Assembly (NCBI GenBank): GCA_000378025.1
Contig: KB899087.1
Coordinates: 2,170,001 to 2,234,000, forward strand
From: Xanthobacteraceae bacterium 501b
Lineage (GTDB): Bacteria; Pseudomonadota; Alphaproteobacteria; Rhizobiales; Xanthobacteraceae
Direction: 5' to 3'
Length of the DNA stretch: 64,000 nt
Position 1 is the stretch's first letter. The number at the start of each line of letters is the position of its first letter. The position numbers and the translations under genes were made by a program. Shown piece after piece: positions 24,853 through 33,482 of the stretch. The notes beneath the pieces are model-generated. The model saw only the letters and a list, made by a program, of their open reading frames with translations. It did not search any database and was not told the DNA's origin.

Positions 24853-25809
24853 TCACCCAGGCGATTTATACAGATCTGTGATAATCGAGGCAGAGTGCAC
24901 CGCAGCGGGAGTGCGCCGATACTTCCCCGGCGCACAACCCATCACGCGCCGGAAAACTGTACTGAAGGCCGCTTCGGATTCGTAGCCAACCGCGAAGGCG
25001 ATCGTGGCCAAGCTATCTTGCGTGCGTCGGAGCCGATCAGCGGCAAGGCGCATCCGCCAACCGATCAAATAGTCGAGCGGCGGTTGACAGACCGCCTCGC
25101 GGAATCGCACCGCGAAGGTGGTACGCGACATGCCGGCAATGTCCGCAAGCTCGGCAACCCGCCAGCGTCGGGCGGGTTCGGCATGAAGGGCGCCGATGGC
25201 TCTTGCCAGGCGCGGGTCGGAAAGCGCCCCCAGCCAGCCGGAACGCTGGTCCTTTTCGGAAACAAGCCAGAGCCGCAGAACCTGGAGCAGCATGATCTGG
25301 GCAAGGTGTTCGGCCATGAGCGCGCCGCCGGGCGGGCGGCTCTTCAGCTCCGCCGCAAGCTGCTCCAGTGCGAAGCGCAGCACGATGGCTTGGTTCGAGG
25401 CATCACGCACATGGACGATGGCCGGCAGCGCGCCGAGCAGCATATCGGCATGGTCGCCGGCGAACGAAAAGCGACCGCCAATCAGGAAGAAATCACCGCC
25501 GCCATTGCAGGTCGCGATACCGTCCACCGCAGCGTCGTAGATGGTCGGGGACTCGATCGTGGGCAATGCGAGGTCAGTCGCAAAGACGAAGGGGCGTCCA
25601 CGGGTCAGCAGGAAGCAATCTCCGGCCTCGATCCGTTGGGGCGCGGCTTCACCTTCGACCGCGACCCAGCAGGCACCGCGCATGACCGCATTGAACTTGA
25701 TGCCCTCGTGTGGCGGAAAACGGATCGCCCATTCACTGCCCGCATCGAGACCGGCGCTGATTGCGCTTCTTGGCTTCAGCATGGAGAGGACTTCAGACAA
25801 AGGGTCCAA
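24853..25809 (-). CDS. AraC-family regulator with N-terminal cupin
   Basis: A 318-residue regulator. An N-terminal Cupin_6 sensor domain (LDAGSEWAIRFPPHEGIKFNAVMRGACWVAVEGEA, GDCFLLTRGRPFVF) is followed by a C-terminal double HTH (WRVAELADIAGMSRTTFAVRFREAVCQPPLDYLIGWRMRLAADRL...SLATIAFAVGYESEAAFSTVFRRVMGCAPGKYRR). It is divergent from the SDR gene at 25923, its likely target. Confidence 0.9.
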   Translation of the reverse strand: MDPLSEVLSMLKPRSAISAGLDAGSEWAIRFPPHEGIKFNAVMRGACWVAVEGEAAPQRIEAGDCFLLTRGRPFVFATDLALPTIESPTIYDAAVDGIATCNGGGDFFLIGGRFSFAGDHADMLLGALPAIVHVRDASNQAIVLRFALEQLAAELKSRPPGGALMAEHLAQIMLLQVLRLWLVSEKDQRSGWLGALSDPRLARAIGALHAEPARRWRVAELADIAGMSRTTFAVRFREAVCQPPLDYLIGWRMRLAADRLRRTQDSLATIAFAVGYESEAAFSTVFRRVMGCAPGKYRRTPAAVHSASIITDLYKSPG

Positions 25810-25851
25810 GGCGATAAATCCGAACGATCGAGAATGAATAACGCATCATAT

Positions 25852-25866
25852 CGCATGGATCATGCG
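25852..25866. promoter_or_regulatory. Palindrome between AraC and SDR genes
   Basis: CGCATG-GAT-CATGCG, a perfect 6-bp dyad in the 113-bp divergent promoter region. It is a candidate regulator site; AraC proteins often prefer direct repeats, so its owner is uncertain. Confidence 0.4.
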
Positions 25867-25922
25867 CGTTCCAGCATTCATCATGTCTGGACAGCGCAAG
25901 TCGCATTCCTCGGAGAAGCATC

Positions 25923-26936
25923 ATGATCGATCTACAGACGCCACTAGGCTCAGGTTTTGGGCCTCAAACCACAGCAACAGAAGTTCTGACCGGGATCGAC
26001 CTCTCAGGGAAGGTCGCCATCGTCACCGGCGGTCATTCGGGCCTCGGCCTGGAGACGACGAAGGCGCTGGCCGGGGCTGGCGCGCGGGTTATTGTCGCCG
26101 CGCGTCATCCGACTGAAGCCGAGATGGCGACGAAGGGACTTCCCCGCGTCGCGGTCGAGGAAATGAACCTGTCGGACCTCGACAGCGTTCGCTCTTTCGC
26201 AGAACGCGTCCTCGCCAAAGATCTCCATATCGATCTGTTGATCAACAATGCTGGCATCATGGCTTGCCCCGAGACGCGGGTTGGTTCCGCCTGGGAAGCG
26301 CAGTTCGCCACAAATCACCTGGGACATTTCGCGCTGACCAACCGGCTGTGGCCTGCACTCCGGGGCGGTGCGCGCGTGATCGCGGTTTCCTCCGCCGGCC
26401 ATCACAACTCATCGATCCGCTGGGACGACATCCAGTTCACGCGCGGCTACGACAAGTGGCTCGCCTACGGGCAGTCGAAGACAGCCAACGCTCTGTTCGC
26501 TGTTCATCTCGACTGGCTGGGAAAAGACGATCACGTGCGCGCCTTCTCGCTGCATCCCGGCAAGATATTTACGCCGCTTCAGCGGCATCTGACGATGGAA
26601 GAAATGACCGTCGAAGGCTGGCTCGATGCGAGCGGCGTGCCAGCGGACCCGACATTCAAGACACCACAGCAGGGAGCGGCGACCCAGGTCTGGGCTGCGA
26701 CTTCGCCGCAACTCGATGGGCTTGGCGGGCTCTATTGCGAAGATTGCGACGTGGCGGTCCGCGCCGAAACGGCCAGCGAACCCTTCGTCGGCGTAAAGGT
26801 TTATGCTGCCGATGCGCAAGAGGCTGCCCAACTTTGGGCGCTTTCCGCCGCGTCGACGGGCGTCGATACGTTCACGACGGTTAGACGTGACGAGGCGGAT
26901 GGTGATCGAACCTCTACTGCCAAACTACCGACGTAA
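25923..26936 (+). CDS. Short-chain dehydrogenase/reductase
   Basis: A 337-residue SDR of the retinol dehydrogenase/WW-oxidoreductase-like group. Nucleotide-binding TGGHSGLG is at about residues 35-42, with DLLINNAGIMACP, VSSAGHH and catalytic YGQSK (YxxxK). Family members reduce carbonyls with NADPH. Preceded by CGGAGAAGCATC at the ATG. It runs toward the LysR gene 12 bases downstream and is divergent from AraC, so two regulators flank it. Confidence 0.9.
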   Translation: MIDLQTPLGSGFGPQTTATEVLTGIDLSGKVAIVTGGHSGLGLETTKALAGAGARVIVAARHPTEAEMATKGLPRVAVEEMNLSDLDSVRSFAERVLAKDLHIDLLINNAGIMACPETRVGSAWEAQFATNHLGHFALTNRLWPALRGGARVIAVSSAGHHNSSIRWDDIQFTRGYDKWLAYGQSKTANALFAVHLDWLGKDDHVRAFSLHPGKIFTPLQRHLTMEEMTVEGWLDASGVPADPTFKTPQQGAATQVWAATSPQLDGLGGLYCEDCDVAVRAETASEPFVGVKVYAADAQEAAQLWALSAASTGVDTFTTVRRDEADGDRTSTAKLPT

Positions 26937-26948
26937 AGTGCTAAGGCG

Positions 26949-27953
26949 ATGCGGCGGCTTTCCTCACTCAAGGCAAAAGATAAAAGGCCGCTGCGATCGG
27001 ACGGGACACGCTCACCTCTAGGCTCTCGTATTCCATTGGCGTCGTTGATCCAAACGTTGGCCGTGGCGGAACATCTGAACTTCCGCCATGCAGCCAATGT
27101 TCTTGGCGTGAGCCAGTCCAGCGTCAGCACCCGCGTCAAGCTGCTGGAGCAGGATCTTGGCATCCTGCTGTTCGAGCGCCTACCGCGCGGCGTACGGCTG
27201 ACCGAGGCGGGCCGGCATTTCGTCGATCAGGTGGCGGTCGGCATCGATCACCTCGACCACGCGGTAAAGACCGCTGGCTTGCTGGCGCGCGGCGAACAGG
27301 GGCATCTCCGCATCAGCGCATATGCGCTGATCTCCAACGGCTTCCTCGCCTGTCTCCTGAACCGCTACCGCGAAATGCACCCCGGCGTCGATATCAAGAT
27401 CGCTGAGCGCAGCGCCGGGGACGCGGTGAAGCAGGTGCGTGACGGGCATCTGGATGTCGCGTTGGTGCTGGGCGCACCGGACATTCCCGATTGTCATTCC
27501 AAGCCAATATGGACTGAGCAACTGATGATCGCCTTACCCGCGGCCCATCCACTTGCCGACGGCGCAGGTGTCTTGTGGCAAGACATTTCGGCCGAGACCT
27601 TTCTGGTCCGGTATGGTGGAACAGGCCCGCAACTCTATGACCTTATCTTGCTACGCCTCGCCGAGCGTTGGCCGCGACCATCCATCCAGCGCTTCGACGT
27701 CGATCGGCTGACCCTGATATCGATGGTGGAGCAAGGTTACGGTGTGACGCTTGCCACAGAGGCTACGTCGCAAATCCGATTTCCGGGCGTGGTGTTCCTG
27801 CCCGTTCTTGACGAGCCGGGACCTGTCGTTTTCTCCGCCGTATGGTCGCCAAACAACCGCGCACCAGCACTCCGCGATTTCCTCGACCTCGCCAAAAAGG
27901 CCAGTGCTCAGCCCCGCCCTTCTGAATCTTTCAGTAAACCCCTGGCTCGATAA
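26949..27953 (+). CDS. LysR-family regulator, paralogue of the one at 17690
   Basis: A 334-residue LysR regulator very similar to the gene at 17690: both share GSRIP(L/M)ASL, LNFRHAAN, LGVSQSSVSTR and DLGILLFER, and PDCHSKPIWTEQLMIALPAAHPL in the effector domain. The C-terminus runs about 20 residues longer. It follows the SDR gene by 12 bases on the same strand. The start may lie slightly downstream, but the MRR beginning matches the paralogue. Confidence 0.87.
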   Translation: MRRLSSLKAKDKRPLRSDGTRSPLGSRIPLASLIQTLAVAEHLNFRHAANVLGVSQSSVSTRVKLLEQDLGILLFERLPRGVRLTEAGRHFVDQVAVGIDHLDHAVKTAGLLARGEQGHLRISAYALISNGFLACLLNRYREMHPGVDIKIAERSAGDAVKQVRDGHLDVALVLGAPDIPDCHSKPIWTEQLMIALPAAHPLADGAGVLWQDISAETFLVRYGGTGPQLYDLILLRLAERWPRPSIQRFDVDRLTLISMVEQGYGVTLATEATSQIRFPGVVFLPVLDEPGPVVFSAVWSPNNRAPALRDFLDLAKKASAQPRPSESFSKPLAR

Positions 27954-28077
27954 CCAACGCTTCTGCTACCCAACCCGAGACGATGAGGCTGGCTGACACG
28001 CCTGCGCGTTGGATCGCCGCAACATAAGGGGCGCTCACGCCGCGCGCTCGGCCGGTTCTTCCTCAGTCAGTTGCTTG

Positions 28078-28326
28078 TCATGACACGCGACCGTCCGATT
28101 CGATCCTCGACAGTATTTCAGCGGTGGACACTTCAAGCGCAGCCGCAATATCCACGAACTCGACAACATCAATCCGTCGCTCTCCGTTCTCATACTTGGC
28201 GACGAAGGACTGCGGCTTGTTCAGTCGCTCGGCAAGTTCTGCCTGCGTCAGATTTCTGTCCTTGCGTGCTGCCGAGAGAAGTGTCTGAAGAAGTTTTTGG
28301 CGGGGCGAGCGCAAGGTTTTCTGCAT
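28078..28326 (-). CDS. qseC: Small XRE-family repressor, QseC-like
   Basis: An 82-residue protein made almost entirely of one Cro/C1-type HTH (RKDRNLTQAELAERLNKPQSFVAKYENGERRIDVVEFVDIAAAL). The ATG at 28326 is preferred to the frame opening at 28440 because the domain starts at once and GGAG lies upstream. It is divergent from a small DUF2285 gene, the arrangement of qseC-qseM in the Mesorhizobium symbiosis island, where the small DNA-binding protein sets the on/off state of the antiactivator gene. The assignment rests on fold, size, position and the palindrome between the genes. Confidence 0.68.
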   Translation of the reverse strand: MQKTLRSPRQKLLQTLLSAARKDRNLTQAELAERLNKPQSFVAKYENGERRIDVVEFVDIAAALEVSTAEILSRIESDGRVS

Positions 28327-28365
28327 TCGGAACGGCTCTCCATTGAAAAAGGGGAGCAGTTTTGC

Positions 28366-28400
28366 TAATCCTGATTTGGGATTATCCCATTTCAGGATTA
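28366..28400. promoter_or_regulatory. Nested palindromic operator between qseC- and qseM-like genes
   Basis: Outer arms TAATCCTGA (28366-28374) and TCAGGATTA (28392-28400) are a perfect 9-bp inverted repeat. They enclose a second near-perfect dyad, TGGGATTATCCCA. Two nested operators in a divergent promoter suit a self-regulating XRE switch protein. Confidence 0.68.
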
Positions 28401-28429
28401 TCGTTTCTGCGGGTCCCAGGGAGGACCAG

Positions 28430-28729
28430 ATGCGTGTCAAACCCGAACTCGATCCTGACGTTGATGACCTGGCTCCAGTGGAGCCCGACGTGACCGTTTA
28501 TGACGAGGCGCATTTCGTCACCTATCTGCGTCTGCTGGACGCCGAGACCGACGGTGCCGACTGGACGGAGGTGGCGCGGATCGTCCTGCACCGTGATCCG
28601 GTCGCGGAAACAGGCCGAACGCGGACGTGCTGGGAAAGCCATCTCGCCCGCGCGCAGTGGATGACCAAGATCGGCTACCGGAAGATACTCGAACAGGCCG
28701 TCGAAGAGGCCCACAACACGCGACACTGA
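28430..28729 (+). CDS. qseM: Small DUF2285 protein, QseM-like antiactivator
   Basis: A 99-residue protein: an acidic N-terminus, then VYDEAHFVTYLRLLDAETDGADWTEVARIVLHRDP and WESHLARAQWMTKIGYRKIL, typical of the short DUF2285 proteins found beside traG in this ICE group. In Mesorhizobium, QseM binds and blocks both TraR and FseA. Here an FseA-like partner is present at 6769, but no LuxR/TraR gene lies in the window. Strong AGGGAGGA lies before the ATG. It reads toward traG, 117 bases away. Confidence 0.7.
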   Translation: MRVKPELDPDVDDLAPVEPDVTVYDEAHFVTYLRLLDAETDGADWTEVARIVLHRDPVAETGRTRTCWESHLARAQWMTKIGYRKILEQAVEEAHNTRH

Positions 28730-28846
28730 CCCATCCGATTTCTACGCCATGGTATCCGGCAGCACGCTCGCTGTTCTTTCCTATTGCCTCTCGCGAAACC
28801 GACTATTCTCTGATGGGCTCCATCTCTTTTGCCGATTGGAGCCTGT

Positions 28847-30841
28847 ATGTCGGGAAGCCGTGTCCTCTGGGGCCAGATCACCATCGTCGTCACCATCGTG
28901 CTGGCGACGATCTGGGGCGCGACCGAGTGGACGGCGTGGCGGCTCGGCTTTCAGGGGCAACTTGGCGCACCATGGTTCGAGCTGGGCGGTTGGCCGGTCT
29001 ATTATCCGCCAGCCTTCTTCTGGTGGTGGTACTCCTACGATGCCTACGCGCCCGGTATCTTCGTCGAAGGGGCGATCATCGCCGCGTCGGGCGGCTTCAT
29101 CTCCATCGCCGTCGCCATCACCCTGTCGATCATCCGGGCGCGCGAGGCGAAGAACGTCGCCACCTACGGCTCGGCGCGCTGGGCTTCGCCCGAAGAGGTG
29201 AAGGCAGCCGGGTTGCTCGGCCCGGATGGCGTGGTGCTCGGCCGGCTCGATCGTGACTATCTACGCCACCACGGGCCGGAGCATGTGCTGTGCTTCGCGC
29301 CGACCCGCTCCGGTAAGGGCGTCGGCCTCGTCGTGCCAACGTTGCTCACTTGGCCCGGAAGCGTCATCGTCCACGACATCAAGGGCGAGAACTGGGGCCT
29401 GACGGCGGGTTTCCGCGCCGGGCATGGCCGCGTGCTGCTGTTCGATCCGACCGATGCCAAATCTTCCGCGTACAATCCGCTGCTGGAGGTGCGGCGCGGC
29501 GATTGGGAAGTGCGCGACGTCCAGAATATCGCCGACATCCTGGTCGATCCCGAAGGCGCGCTCGACAAGCGCAACCACTGGGAAAAGACCAGCCATTCGT
29601 TGCTGGTCGGCGTGATCCTGCACGTCCTCTATGCCGAGGCGGACAAGACGCTGGCCGGCGTCGCCAACTTCCTCTCCGATCCGAAACGCCCGGTGGAAGC
29701 GACACTGCGCGCCATGATGTCCACGCCGCATCTGGGCGAAGCCGGCGTCCATCCTGTCATCGCCTCGTCGGCGCGCGAGCTGCTCAACAAATCCGACAAC
29801 GAGCGCTCCGGCGTGCTGTCCACCGCAATGTCGTTCCTCGGTCTCTATCGCGATCCGGTCGTGGCGAAGGTGACGGCGCGCTGCGACTGGCGCATCGCCG
29901 ATCTCGTCGCGGGCAAGCGGCCGGTCAGCCTTTACCTCGTCGTACCGCCCTCCGACATCGCTCGCACCAAGCCACTGATCCGCCTGATCCTCAATCAGGT
30001 CGGACGGCGCCTGACCGAGGAATTGAACGCCTCCGCCGATCGCCACCGATTGCTGCTGATGCTCGACGAGTTTCCCGCACTTGGCCGGCTCGACTTCTTC
30101 GAGTCGGCGCTGGCGTTCATGGCCGGCTACGGCATCAAGAGTTTCCTGATCGCGCAGTCGCTGAACCAGATCGAGAAGGCCTATGGCGCGAACAATTCGG
30201 TGCTCGACAACTGCCATGTGCGCGTCGCCTTCGCCACCAATGACGAGCGCACCGCCAAGCGGGTGTCGGATTCGCTCGGCACCGCGACCGAGATGCGCGA
30301 TTCCACCAACTATGCCGGCCACCGGCTATCGCCCTGGCTCGGCCATCTCATGGTGTCGCGGCAGGAGACGGCCCGGCCGCTGCTCACCCCCGGCGAGGTG
30401 ATGCAGCTTCCACCCACCGACGAACTGCTGTTGGTCGCGGGCGTGCCGCCGATCCGGGCAAAGAAGGCGCGCTATTACGAGGATGCCCGTTTCAAGGAGC
30501 GGCTGCTGCCTCCGCCGAACCTGTCCGCCGTGGTCAAGGCGTCGAGAGCGCCATCGCACGACGACTGGTCGGCGCTGACAATCCCGACGCCCGCCGTACC
30601 ATCCCCGCCGCCGATGCTCGACGCCGCTGCCACCGATCCCGCTAATGCCGGCATCCGCCGCGAACCGGAACTACCCGAGCATGAGGAGATCGTGCCGGAC
30701 GAACGTCCAGTGCCTGGCGAGTTCGACGTGCTCGACGACGAACCGGACGTGGACGCCGCCAAATCCCGAACCATGCGCCAACAGGTCACGTCCGTCGCCC
30801 GTCAGGCGACGATGGACCCGGCCGACGGCATCGAACTGTAA
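28847..30841 (+). CDS. traG: Conjugal coupling protein TraG (VirD4 family)
   Basis: A 664-residue type IV coupling protein that hands the relaxase-DNA complex to the Trb channel. Two N-terminal membrane segments flank a tryptophan-rich periplasmic loop. Walker A APTRSGKGVG and Walker B LLLMLDEFPALGRL are intact, and GIKSFLIAQSLNQIEKAYG follows. The C-terminal 120 residues are proline-rich and probably disordered. The ATG at 28847 has GGAG 6 bases upstream and gives the usual MSGSRVLWGQ beginning. Confidence 0.95.
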   Translation: MSGSRVLWGQITIVVTIVLATIWGATEWTAWRLGFQGQLGAPWFELGGWPVYYPPAFFWWWYSYDAYAPGIFVEGAIIAASGGFISIAVAITLSIIRAREAKNVATYGSARWASPEEVKAAGLLGPDGVVLGRLDRDYLRHHGPEHVLCFAPTRSGKGVGLVVPTLLTWPGSVIVHDIKGENWGLTAGFRAGHGRVLLFDPTDAKSSAYNPLLEVRRGDWEVRDVQNIADILVDPEGALDKRNHWEKTSHSLLVGVILHVLYAEADKTLAGVANFLSDPKRPVEATLRAMMSTPHLGEAGVHPVIASSARELLNKSDNERSGVLSTAMSFLGLYRDPVVAKVTARCDWRIADLVAGKRPVSLYLVVPPSDIARTKPLIRLILNQVGRRLTEELNASADRHRLLLMLDEFPALGRLDFFESALAFMAGYGIKSFLIAQSLNQIEKAYGANNSVLDNCHVRVAFATNDERTAKRVSDSLGTATEMRDSTNYAGHRLSPWLGHLMVSRQETARPLLTPGEVMQLPPTDELLLVAGVPPIRAKKARYYEDARFKERLLPPPNLSAVVKASRAPSHDDWSALTIPTPAVPSPPPMLDAAATDPANAGIRREPELPEHEEIVPDERPVPGEFDVLDDEPDVDAAKSRTMRQQVTSVARQATMDPADGIEL

Positions 30842-30853
30842 GGAGCCGCCGCC

Positions 30854-31291
30854 ATGCAGACCAAGACCCGCATGAACGTCTATTTCGAGCCGGACCTGTT
30901 GAAGAAGGTCGAAGCGCTGGCGCTGCGCCGCAACGTCTCCAAGTCGGCCGTGATCGAAGCGGCCGTCGCATCCTTCCTGTCGGCCGATGCCTCCGAGCGG
31001 CTGGAGGCGGTGTTCGCCCGTCGCATGGACAAGCTCGGCCGACAGGTCGATGGGCTGGACGAGGATCTCGCCATCCTCGGCGAGACGCTGTCGCTGTTCA
31101 TCCGCTTCTGGTTGACCGTGACCCCGCCGCTGCCCGACAGTGCCCAGGCGTCAGCCCGTGCAAAGGGCGCGGAGCGGTTCGATGGATTCCTGCAATCGCT
31201 CGGGCGCAGATTGGCGACGGGTGATCGGTTCCTGAAAGACCTGTCGCGAGACATCGACTCAGGACGAGTTGGTAGCGATAAGGCTGTATAA
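30854..31291 (+). CDS. Ribbon-helix-helix (CopG-type) protein
   Basis: A 145-residue protein with an N-terminal RHH (TRMNVYFEPDLLKKVEALALRRNVSKSAVIEAAVASFL) and a longer helical C-terminus. It is 12 bases after traG and found there in related ICEs, often annotated as a CopG-like conjugation regulator. A role as relaxosome accessory or trb repressor is inferred from position. Confidence 0.85.
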   Translation: MQTKTRMNVYFEPDLLKKVEALALRRNVSKSAVIEAAVASFLSADASERLEAVFARRMDKLGRQVDGLDEDLAILGETLSLFIRFWLTVTPPLPDSAQASARAKGAERFDGFLQSLGRRLATGDRFLKDLSRDIDSGRVGSDKAV

Positions 31292-31320
31292 TCGACGCCG
31301 CTGATCGTCCGTCGCACGAC

Positions 31321-31650
31321 CTATGATCGGTCGATCGGAACATAGCTCTTGGCGAACTCGGCCTCCAACGCCTGCGATTCCTCCCATGTCATCGGGTTCT
31401 TGTTCGCCTTATCCCAGGCGCTGACCGCCTTGTCGGCGTGCTTCATCGACTGGCTGATTTCCGATAAGCCCGGAAACAGAGCTTCCGCCTCCGCACGCGC
31501 TTTCCTGCCGACTTCGCTACGAGCCTCGCGCCACGCCCGATAGGCCGGATGATGCGCCTGCTTATACCCGTCCAGCGCCCGGTCGCGATCGTCGCGCTCC
31601 CGCTTGACCCACGGCGCAGGCTTGCCTTTCTTTCCCGGATTATTGCTCAT
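31321..31650 (-). CDS. Small hypothetical protein, lysine/alanine rich
   Basis: A 109-residue predicted soluble, charged, mostly helical protein (NNPGKKGKPAPWVKRERDDRDRALDGYK...). I do not recognise a domain. The ATG at 31650 has AAAGG 8 bases upstream and is preferred to a start at 31686. It points against the transfer operon between the RHH gene and trbB, so it is likely a separate unit and may be cargo. Confidence 0.55.
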   Translation of the reverse strand: MSNNPGKKGKPAPWVKRERDDRDRALDGYKQAHHPAYRAWREARSEVGRKARAEAEALFPGLSEISQSMKHADKAVSAWDKANKNPMTWEESQALEAEFAKSYVPIDRS

Positions 31651-31851
31651 TGCGTTGCCTTTTCTGATTTCGATAGGCGTAGACATAGCCCATCACTATC
31701 GATCGTGGGATTTTCAATCCGCCGATTGCCGCCTTTTCTTCGCCATGGCCGCCGGCTGTTAGATACTTGTTGAATCCGCCAAACTTCCGGCTCTTTTAAT
31801 CATCCCCGTCCGGGAAGCGTCTGTGTTGTCCCCGGCGAGATCGGGGATCGG

Positions 31852-32862
31852 ATGGCGGTATCGCACCAGAATTCGGAGAGTTTGACGCGGGGCGCGCGCA
31901 TGTTGCGCACCGCGCTCGGCCCCGCCATCGCGCGTTTTCTGGAAGATCCCACCGTCGTCGAGGTGATGCTGAACCCGGACGGGCGGCTGTGGATCGACCG
32001 GCTGTCGGAAGGCCTGTCCGACACTGGCGAGTTTTTGGCCCCCGCCGATGGCGAACGCATCGTGCGCCTGGTCGCACATCATGTCGGTGCCGAAGTCCAT
32101 GCCGGCGCACCCCGCGTATCGGCGGAGTTGCCCGAAACCGGCGAACGGTTCGAGGGGCTGTTGCCGCCCGTCGTCGCCGCGCCGTGCTTCGCGATCCGTA
32201 AACCCGCCGTCGCCGTGTTCACGCTCGACGATTACGTCGCCGCCGGGATCATGTCGGCGGAGCAGGCCGAGTCGCTGCGTTCAGCCGTCGCGTCGCGCGC
32301 CAATATCCTTGTTGCGGGCGGCACCTCGACCGGCAAGACCACGCTGACCAATGCGCTGCTGGCCGAGGTGGCGAAGACCGCCGATCGCGTCGTCATCATC
32401 GAGGATACGCGCGAGCTGCAATGCGCCGCGCCGAACCTCGTCGCCATGCGCACCAAGGATGGCGTCGCCTCGCTCTCAGATCTTGTCCGCTCATCGCTGC
32501 GCCTGCGCCCCGATCGCATTCCAATCGGTGAGGTACGCGGCCCGGAGGCTCTCGACCTCCTGAAGGCGTGGGGCACCGGCCATCCCGGCGGTATCGGCAC
32601 TATCCACGCAGGCAACGCCATCGGTGCGATCCGCCGCCTCGAACAGCTCATTCAGGAAGCCGTCGTCACGGTGCCGCGCGCGCTGATCGCCGAGACGATC
32701 GATCTCGTCGCGGTGCTCGCCGGACGCGGATCGCAGCGCCGCCTTGTCGAACTCGCCCGTGTCGAAGGTCTCGACGCGCAAGGCGATTACCGCGTCGTGC
32801 CGGCCGTCAACGACGGCGGCGACATCCAGCCCGTCCTCAACCTCACAGGAGATATCCGATGA
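31852..32862 (+). CDS. trbB: TrbB, type IV secretion ATPase (VirB11 family)
   Basis: A 336-residue hexameric secretion ATPase energising pilus assembly. Visible: [15 protein letters not shown], Walker [10 protein letters not shown] at about residues 154-162, IIEDTRELQ, and [13 protein letters not shown] with the His box. It is the first gene of a tightly packed trb operon through 41591; its stop overlaps the trbC ATG. Confidence 0.95.
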   Translation: MAVSHQNSESLTRGARMLRTALGPAIARFLEDPTVVEVMLNPDGRLWIDRLSEGLSDTGEFLAPADGERIVRLVAHHVGAEVHAGAPRVSAELPETGERFEGLLPPVVAAPCFAIRKPAVAVFTLDDYVAAGIMSAEQAESLRSAVASRANILVAGGTSTGKTTLTNALLAEVAKTADRVVIIEDTRELQCAAPNLVAMRTKDGVASLSDLVRSSLRLRPDRIPIGEVRGPEALDLLKAWGTGHPGGIGTIHAGNAIGAIRRLEQLIQEAVVTVPRALIAETIDLVAVLAGRGSQRRLVELARVEGLDAQGDYRVVPAVNDGGDIQPVLNLTGDIR

Positions 32863-33191
32863 TCCGCACGCTTTCGCGCGGCTGCCGCCACATGGCGATG
32901 GCCGCCGCCACCGTTTCCCTCAGCCTCATGTTGGCGCCCGCCGCCTACGCCTCCGGCTCGTCAATGCCGTGGGAAGCGCCGCTGCAATCCATCCTCCAGT
33001 CGATCGAAGGCCCGGTCGCCAAGATCATCGCGGTGATCGTCATCATCTCGACCGGCCTAGCGCTCGCCTTCGGCGACACCTCGGGAGGTTTCCGGCGTCT
33101 GATCCAGATCGTCTTCGGCCTGTCGATCGCGTTTGCCGCGTCGAGCTTCTTCCTGTCGTTCTTCTCGTTCGGCGGCGGGGCGCTCGTCTGA
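32859..33191 (+). CDS. trbC: TrbC, pilin precursor (VirB2 family)
   Basis: A 110-residue pilin: signal peptide ending around PAAYASG, then two hydrophobic helices (KIIAVIVIISTGLALAFG and RLIQIVFGLSIAFAASSFF). In RP4 it is cyclised by TraF, and a traF homologue is at 10518. It overlaps trbB and trbD by 1-4 bases. Confidence 0.93.
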   Translation: MIRTLSRGCRHMAMAAATVSLSLMLAPAAYASGSSMPWEAPLQSILQSIEGPVAKIIAVIVIISTGLALAFGDTSGGFRRLIQIVFGLSIAFAASSFFLSFFSFGGGALV

Positions 33192-33469
33192 TGGTCGGCG
33201 TCGTCGAGCAGGCCGAGGTGCCGGGCTATTCCGTAGCCGTCCACCGGGCGCTGACCGAGCACATCCTGCTCGGCGGCGCACCACGGGGGCTCGCCATCCT
33301 CAACGGCACACTGGCGGCAGCGCTCGGCCTCGGTCTGCGCCTCTGGCTGGTCGGTCTCGCCATCTGGGCCATCGGCCATCTCGCGGCCGTCTGGGCGGCC
33401 AAGCGCGATCCGATGTTCGTCGATGTGGTGCGCCGCCACCTGCGCATCCCGGGCCACCTGTCGGTTTGA
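33191..33469 (+). CDS. trbD: TrbD, inner-membrane transfer protein (VirB3 family)
   Basis: A 92-residue VirB3-like protein with an N-terminal VPGYSVAVHRALTEHILLGGAPRGLAILNGTL block and a long hydrophobic segment (LGLGLRLWLVGLAIWAIGHLAAVWAA). It works with TrbE in pilus biogenesis. The start overlaps the trbC stop by one base. Confidence 0.93.
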   Translation: MVGVVEQAEVPGYSVAVHRALTEHILLGGAPRGLAILNGTLAAALGLGLRLWLVGLAIWAIGHLAAVWAAKRDPMFVDVVRRHLRIPGHLSV

Positions 33470-33482
33470 GGAGGCTGATGCC

